A program made the position numbers and the translations under genes. 64,000 nucleotides of DNA, from NCBI RefSeq assembly GCF_010183535.1, contig NC_071329.1:9672001-9736000 (forward strand). The letters are read 5' to 3'. This document shows positions 58,295 to 64,000 of the stretch, piece after piece. The stretch comes from Caenorhabditis remanei (Eukaryota; Nematoda; Chromadorea; Rhabditida; Rhabditidae). How positions within the stretch are numbered: the first letter of the stretch is position 1; every line of letters starts with the position of its first letter. The notes beneath the pieces were generated by a model. It saw only the letters and a program-made list of their open reading frames with translations, made no database searches and was not told where the DNA came from.

Positions 58295-60999
58295 ATGGAA
58301 GACGACGAACCTCCATCTACATCCTCAACGTCTTCCGAGTCTCCAGAAGTCATTCTGAAAGCGCCAACATCGACAGCAAGGAGACGAAAAACTACCAGAC
58401 GGGGTGAGATTGTTTGTTTTGATACAAAAAGAAAACGTGTTTTGATTCTTGCAATCGAGAAGCCAAACAGTCCATGTTTCTTCTCTTCCAAGACTTCCGG
58501 GTGGCATCTTGGTGTTCGTGTACATGAATATACAAAAACCCAAAAAGAGACAGAGAAATGTAAACGAACAGTATAATCTACTCTTTTCTGATGCTCCGCC
58601 CATTTATGAAAGTTCTCTAAATACAACATTATGATCATAAAAACTACGGAACAAGTGAGAAAACGAAACAGAGAGACACAGAAACAAAGAGAAAACTATC
58701 GCAAAATGACACGTGATTTCCGATTCTATCGCTACTGTAGACCACAGCTTTTCCCTTTTTCCATTTTCCCGTTCTGTCTCTGCGTCTCTTCGTCTCCTAT
58801 GGTCTCTCACCGCTCTGCTACAGTTAAGAAAGAACGAATGTTCGTCGTTTAGGAATGGTTAAAACCGAGACTGTTTGCTTTGAAGTATTAAATCAGATAA
58901 CGACTCCTCCCAGTTCTCACCTGAAATCTCATTTCTCAAAAGTACCTCCAATAAATCAAAATGTCGTCCTCCTTCTTCTCCTTCCTCCCATTTTCCACTT
59001 TCCCATCGTCCGTGGCTCCGCCAATATTTCATTTCTTCTCCGCGAACTCATTGTGCCGAAACACCGGAGTTTTATATGTCAAACAATTCAATGAGTTTCT
59101 GACCTACAATGAAAACTTGTAGTCTAGTTGAAGATCAATCTGGAACCACTGTAGTTTGCTTTGTTTTCTTGTTTTTCGTATTGACATGATTTAGAAAAAT
59201 AAGGTATACGATATACAAAAAGTTGGCTTAAAATCTTTGTTTTTCTAATTACTTCAAATGAAAGAAACCTACAGTATACCATTCTAAAATTTCCATGTTC
59301 TTCTTGAACTTCCTCTCCTCCTAACTCCTTCCTCTTTTCTAAACTACATTCGGTTTTCTATCACCAGGGAATGAGTCATTCCTGTGGTTTCGTCAGTGTT
59401 TTGACACTCTAAACTCCTCCTTCTTTGCTATGATTTCTGTTTCAAAATCATTTCGTAAATGAGACTTTTTCGAATGATCATTCTTGCGAAACCATCGCAT
59501 GCATGTGAATATTTTTTTGTTGCACTGATCTGAAACTGAGCTGTGACGTATTTCAGCTCTATCATAACTCAAATCTTCCACTTTCCCTCCTTCTATTTCT
59601 CATCTTTTTCTACATCTCTGTTTTTCTTTTCCTTCAGTTTTTCCTTTTCACCCGAACGAAGACGACATCTGAAAATCTCAATCTTTTCCCGTTCACTCAG
59701 CGGTTTTCACTCTTTTTCTCACACCATAAACAAGTATTAGGAACAGAACGAAGCATACGTACAGAAAACTAGAATCTCATTTTACCAGTTATTCAGAACT
59801 TTTCATACTGATTTTTCTTGTACTTCGAGAATCGAAAATCATTTCATTCTGAAAATTAAACACCTTTATTCTTCATTATTGCCTCACTTTAACAAGTGCT
59901 CCTAATCAAATCTCAATGACACAATTTTCCAAGAAAATAATCTGTTTTTTCTATTTTTCTATAGGCTCTTTTCAATAAATCTTGATGTTTTGATGAATCC
60001 GAAACATATTTCATTCAGTGAACAAAGAAAATCTCTTCTTTATTTCTCGTCAGTGACACATCATCAATAAATTTTATTGGTAACTTTTTTGATGAAAACA
60101 AGTACGTCTTCTGATATGTTTTCATCCGTTTTAAATAATAGTTTTGAAAAAAAAGAAAACAAATAATCTGGAACAACTATAATTTCGAAAATTGATACAA
60201 AGATACAGTCAATTATAGCCAGATTGGGAGCAAGAGTAGAGGTAGAAAGATGAAAAAATATGGTTGGACATGTTTTGTGAATGTTCGATGTGTGACATAA
60301 ACAAACAAAACCTTTGAATATTTTAGAGTGTAGGATAACTTTTTGACTTTTGAATTCACGAGTGAAGGAATATCAATCTGAATGTTGATTACTCATCAAT
60401 CGCTTTTCTTAAACTGAAATTTCTAGAAAAACGGCATTTTTCAAGCTGAAAATTCCACGGTGGCCCATGATGCCCACATCTTTTTCCAGCAATTCCTCGT
60501 GACCCTCTTCACCAATTCATGGCACCTTTTCAAAAACCGAAAAAAATTCAAGCAAAGTGGGAATTTGTATTGTCAACATACACAATATATTCTACATTTT
60601 TCCTCAATTGTTGTGCTTCCAGTTCTCATCCGAAATGTGGTGATGGAATGAGTCAGACTCGCTTATCACCCGCAAAAAAGGTTCTCCATCCATCTCATTC
60701 TTTCTCTCATCGTTTCGTTTTCCATTTTCTTCTTCTTCTCTATTTATTTTGTGAATCGATGATGAATAATTCGTTTGATATGAATGTGACACACACCAAC
60801 TCGCCATGTAAGGTTCACATGAAACTGCTCAATTTCCCATCTTAATCTGTCTAAAACACAGTTGTCTCTTGGACGAAAAATATCCTAAGAATATATACCC
60901 CACCATTTCAATCCAATGAATTTTCAGATCGAAGACAGGATATGGAGGTGGAGGACGGGGAAAAAGAGAGCTCATCACAGTATTGTAAAGGATTTTTCG
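58295..60999 (+). CDS. Partial gene: distal first exons of a gene extending past the window
   Basis: Exon 58295-58403 encodes MEDDEPPSTSSTSSESPEVI then LKAPTSTARRRKTTRR and ends with a GGTGAG donor in phase 1. Exon 60928-60999 follows a TTTTCAG acceptor and reads RRQDMEVEDGEKESSSQYCK then GFF, with a GTGAGT donor again in phase 1. The joined frame is open (60 codons), acidic-Ser then basic, like a disordered regulatory N-terminus. No domain is visible, and later exons must lie beyond 64000. C. elegans gene order after T24H10.4 leads to jun-1 (bZIP), so this could be a jun-1 isoform start. That is positional inference only. Confidence 0.55.
58404..60927 (+). other. Putative long first intron
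   Basis: 2.5 kb between the two proposed exons. AT-rich with several pyrimidine tracts. No other exon, repeat or RNA gene was recognised. Confidence 0.4.
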
Positions 61000-62644
61000 G
61001 TGAGTCTTTCAATTATAAAAATTTAAAAAACTGGGTACTGAATATAAAATTGAGAGTAATCTGTACTGATCAAATATTCAAATCAAAGTAAAAATGTCAA
61101 CAATACTTCGATATGACTGATAAATATGATTCCATCACTAAATGGAAGTGATCTCTCTCATAGAAAATGCCACGATTAGAATGAAGAAAAAAAAGTTTCT
61201 GAGCCTACGTCATGCTGATGAATCTGAAAACTTGAATATAGATCTCAATTAAGTCAGTGGTACAGGATTCTTGCGATGATCTGAATTTTATTTTAAAAGC
61301 TAGTTAAGGTATAGAAAATAAAATCAATGGCTGAGATGGCGGACAGTAGACATTCAAAATTTTTCATTAATTTTCATACAGTTTTTTTACCTTAAGAACA
61401 GTGTTTTATTTAAAAAAAAAGGAACAGATCTCAAAGCTTTCAGCCGGACCTTCGAATCTTCCATTGTATTTTAGTATTCCGGAATCTGAACTTCAGACTT
61501 CGGCATTTTTCAATTTTCTTAAAGTTCTTTTCTGATAAGAGTTTTGTGACCGTCTGTGTTTCCTTGTCGGCAAATAATTTGATGACTTCAGAAATCATTA
61601 TCTAATAACAAGCAAGAGGATCGTTATGCCTTTCAAACAGTATCTTGATTCAAAGGTATTGAATAAATTAGACATACTATTGGAAAAAAAACTTGAGTTT
61701 GAAAATAGTGCTGCGAATGCGCCAAATGCGGCCAGATCTCCAAAAATAATTGTTCGCCACCGTTTGACTCAGATAATAGTGTGTTTCTTTAAATACCCGA
61801 GACTGAAAATAGTTGGTAAAAGAGAAAATCTCGTTCAAAATTCCATTACTATAATGTAATTCTGACATTCTTTACGTAAACATGCATACACATTGTTTGC
61901 ACCAACAAGATATTTGATTTTCAGTCTTCTGCTATAACTGAACCTATTCCACTGCTAATAATTTTATAGTGCTTCACCCATTTCTCGTGACTTTTCATTG
62001 GGAGCATTCAGCTGATCCCATCCGCATCTATTCCTCCTCTAACCACCGTTTCGCTTTGTAGTTTCTTCGAATTTTGAATGAAACCGGAAGTGACGTTTGA
62101 GTTCTTTTTCATTAATTATTGCGAAAGGGTTCTTATCGAAACAAATAAACTCCATCTGAAAATGTAATCTTCATTGATAAAATGTCACTTTCAAATTATT
62201 TTTATTCTTCTCCATTCTAGTAACACCTCAGCACTTCCAGCAATTCCATCAAAAACTATTAGGTCAATTTGTCTGTATTAAAACTAGAAGTTGATTGAAA
62301 AAAAGAGAAAAAGAAAATGTGTTTGTTAGCGGAAAAGGGGAACTGAATATATCATAACAAAAGTACGTTCTAGTAATTAGGCAGCCTAAAGTGCATTGAG
62401 TGGGAGAACGAAACAAATGGGCGGAGCCAAGAGAAAGAGAAGGAGTAGTGAAAAAAAATGGGCGAAAACAAGACGAAGTAGAAGAGGGAGAAGAAGAGAG
62501 AAGGGTCCGCCCATTCTGAGCAGTGAGCTGCTTCGGTGAGCTGAGAGCCGCTGTCCACTACTTGCTCATTGAGCATATTCACAAGAAATCTGAAACTGGC
62601 CACTACTTGAATTGACCTCATCTATAGGACTCAGTCAATAAGAC
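61000..62644. other. Putative intron / internal promoter region
   Basis: AT-rich sequence between the distal exons and the proximal candidate first exon. The part just upstream of 62645 (about 62390-62600) is GA-rich with GGGCGGAGCC-type and GAGCTGAGAGCCGC sequence, compatible with a promoter. Confidence 0.4.
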
Positions 62645-62681
62645 ATGCTGTTGAATAACTTCTCCGATCAATGGATTTTTG
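62645..62681 (+). CDS. Partial gene: proximal alternative first exon
   Basis: A short exon encodes MLLNNFSDQWIF and stops one base into the next codon at a GGTAAG donor, phase 1. This is the same phase as the distal exons at 58295-60999, so both could splice to the same downstream exon outside the window and give proteins with different N-termini. It is short, so a chance ORF with a donor is possible. Confidence 0.35.
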
Positions 62682-64000
62682 GTAAGAACTGCTGATGTGC
62701 TTGAGAACACGTAACTCTAAATGATTCAAAAGTTTTGTAGTTTTGAAAGAAGTCTGAAAGTTAGAGGTGAGACCGAATTTGTTTTCCAGTTGAAAGGTAT
62801 CTTAGCGTTTTCTCAAATTGAAATGGTTTTTGATTTTCTTCCAATAAACCCAATTCACTTGAAAGTATAAGTTTTATCCAACATTCAATTCCTTAGTTAA
62901 TTTCTATAATTAACGGTCACTATTTTCCACATTTTCAAGAATCACAAGATGATATTTATTCGAATTCTCAATAATTGAGTATTGTTTGTCACGTATTATC
63001 TCAAAGTATAACTTCTCCCACGAGCTATTTCAACTTAATTTATTCTCTATTTCACTCTGCCATCATCATTTGAACCGGAAGCCGTCCTAGCTAATATGAA
63101 GAGAAAAAACGAGTCAAAGGAACAAGAAAAGATCAGACAGATCATTACAAATCTGTTCGTTTTTCTTATTCCGGGTTACCACTTCTTTTTATTATCTCAT
63201 CAGTTTTTCTATTTCCTGTCATAATAACCGTATAGATGGAAACAACTTCCGCAATAATAGTATCAACAGTCTAGCTTTATCAGAATTCATGTTTCGTGCC
63301 TGTTTTCACTCCTGTTAATTGGTTGGGGAGATTGTTTTGAGCCATTGCCAAAGCGGGGGTGCCGGGTAGTTGAGAGGAACGGAGCAGTAGCTAATAATAT
63401 AGTTAGGAGGGGATTCGGAGAACAACAAATGATTGTGATGATGTCGCCTGGGGACAGGAGGCTAGACAGAAGGCGTCGTCGTCGCTGAAAAACATACATC
63501 TGGAGGGTCTATATAGTTGTTCGTTGAGAATCTGAAAATAAGTTTTGTGACGTGGCAACAGTGCAGAGATATCTAAACGAATATACTTATGTAGTTTCAA
63601 CATGATTCCACATGACCAAATCTGATATTATTCCAAAGATCTTGACGACATTTTTTAAAAGGATTAGATGACATGCAGTGGGTGGAAAATGGGTGAAAAT
63701 TGGTAAAGATTTCCGTGAGAAAATGAAAATTTAAAATTTTTGAAATGACGTAGAATCTGAAAAGAATGAACTTTGGAGTTGATCTGAAGCGAAAGAAACC
63801 TCTAATAACAAGGAAGTGCAATAATCTTAACTAGGTCACCGCGCACAGGAATCAGACTACAAAGCACACTTTTAAGAAACCTTTTTTTGGAGAAACATCA
63901 AGTCTCATATCATTAAATAACTCAAAAAAGAAATAGGGCAGACCAGGTGATTTCTGAAAAACACGTAGATACTCTTCAAATTTCACGAAATCTGAAAATA
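62682..64000. other. Right-edge non-coding sequence
   Basis: AT-rich DNA, presumably intron of the gene that continues rightward. Frames at 63287-63821 on the minus strand are short and not splice-supported. Nothing else is recognised. Confidence 0.4.

Overview
The window is nuclear DNA from a Caenorhabditis-type nematode. Genes are split by short introns (about 45-60 bp) with TTTTCAG-like acceptors, and several start codons sit 0-6 bases after an unpaired acceptor, as expected for spliced-leader trans-splicing. The gene set is nematode-specific: a major sperm protein, a secreted ShK protein, an HLH-3 proneural factor and a DUF7027-like tetraspan. The order rpl-32 / chmp-7 / acidic protein / WH2 protein / ShK protein / hlh-3, then clh-5 / TFIIS / dyrb-1 / dnj-23 / TMEM53-like, matches what I remember of neighbouring C. 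elegans chromosome II clones (T24B8, C07H4, T24H10). The bHLH sequence differs from my memory of C. elegans HLH-3, so I infer a sister species. The exact species is not determined.

Layout. 0.9-10.7 kb: a 25-exon minus-strand USP24-type deubiquitinase whose first eight codons lie inside a 92-bp-arm inverted repeat. 11.3-11.7 kb: orphan exon-like fragments. 12.7-14.1 kb (+): chmp-7. 14.6-15.1 kb (-): rpl-32. 15.8-16.2 kb: an almost perfect palindrome with 194-bp arms. 17.7-18.9 kb (-): a small very acidic protein; its first intron and upstream DNA carry four NFI-type half-site pairs. 20.6-21.2 kb: a second long palindrome with about 253-bp arms. 22.3-28.1 kb (-): a WH2/proline-rich actin-regulator-like gene with a dead mariner element in an intron. 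28.1-38.1 kb: about 10 kb without a gene I can support. 38.2-38.5 kb (+): ShK gene. 41.5-42.1 kb (-): hlh-3. 43.75-44.2 kb (-): MSP. 44.7-45.4 kb (-): tetraspan protein. 47.5-50.3 kb (-): clh-5. 51.0-52.1 kb (+): TFIIS. 52.4-52.8 and 53.3-54.2 kb (-): dyrb-1 and dnj-23, possibly one operon. 55.1-56.6 kb (+): TMEM53/DUF829-like. 58.3-62.7 kb (+): apparent alternative first exons of a gene running off the right edge, possibly jun-1 by position.

Most genes are unrelated housekeeping functions (ubiquitin removal, ESCRT/nuclear envelope, translation, transcription elongation, dynein, Cl-/H+ exchange) mixed with tissue-specific genes (sperm, gut immunity, neurogenesis). The most unusual points are the cluster of palindromic NFI sites at 18.8-20.2 kb, the long inverted repeats (one includes a start codon), and the paired alternative first exons at the right edge. 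I saw no prokaryotic elements, CRISPR arrays, tRNA or rRNA genes. Exon boundaries were placed by eye from splice consensus and reading-frame continuity.
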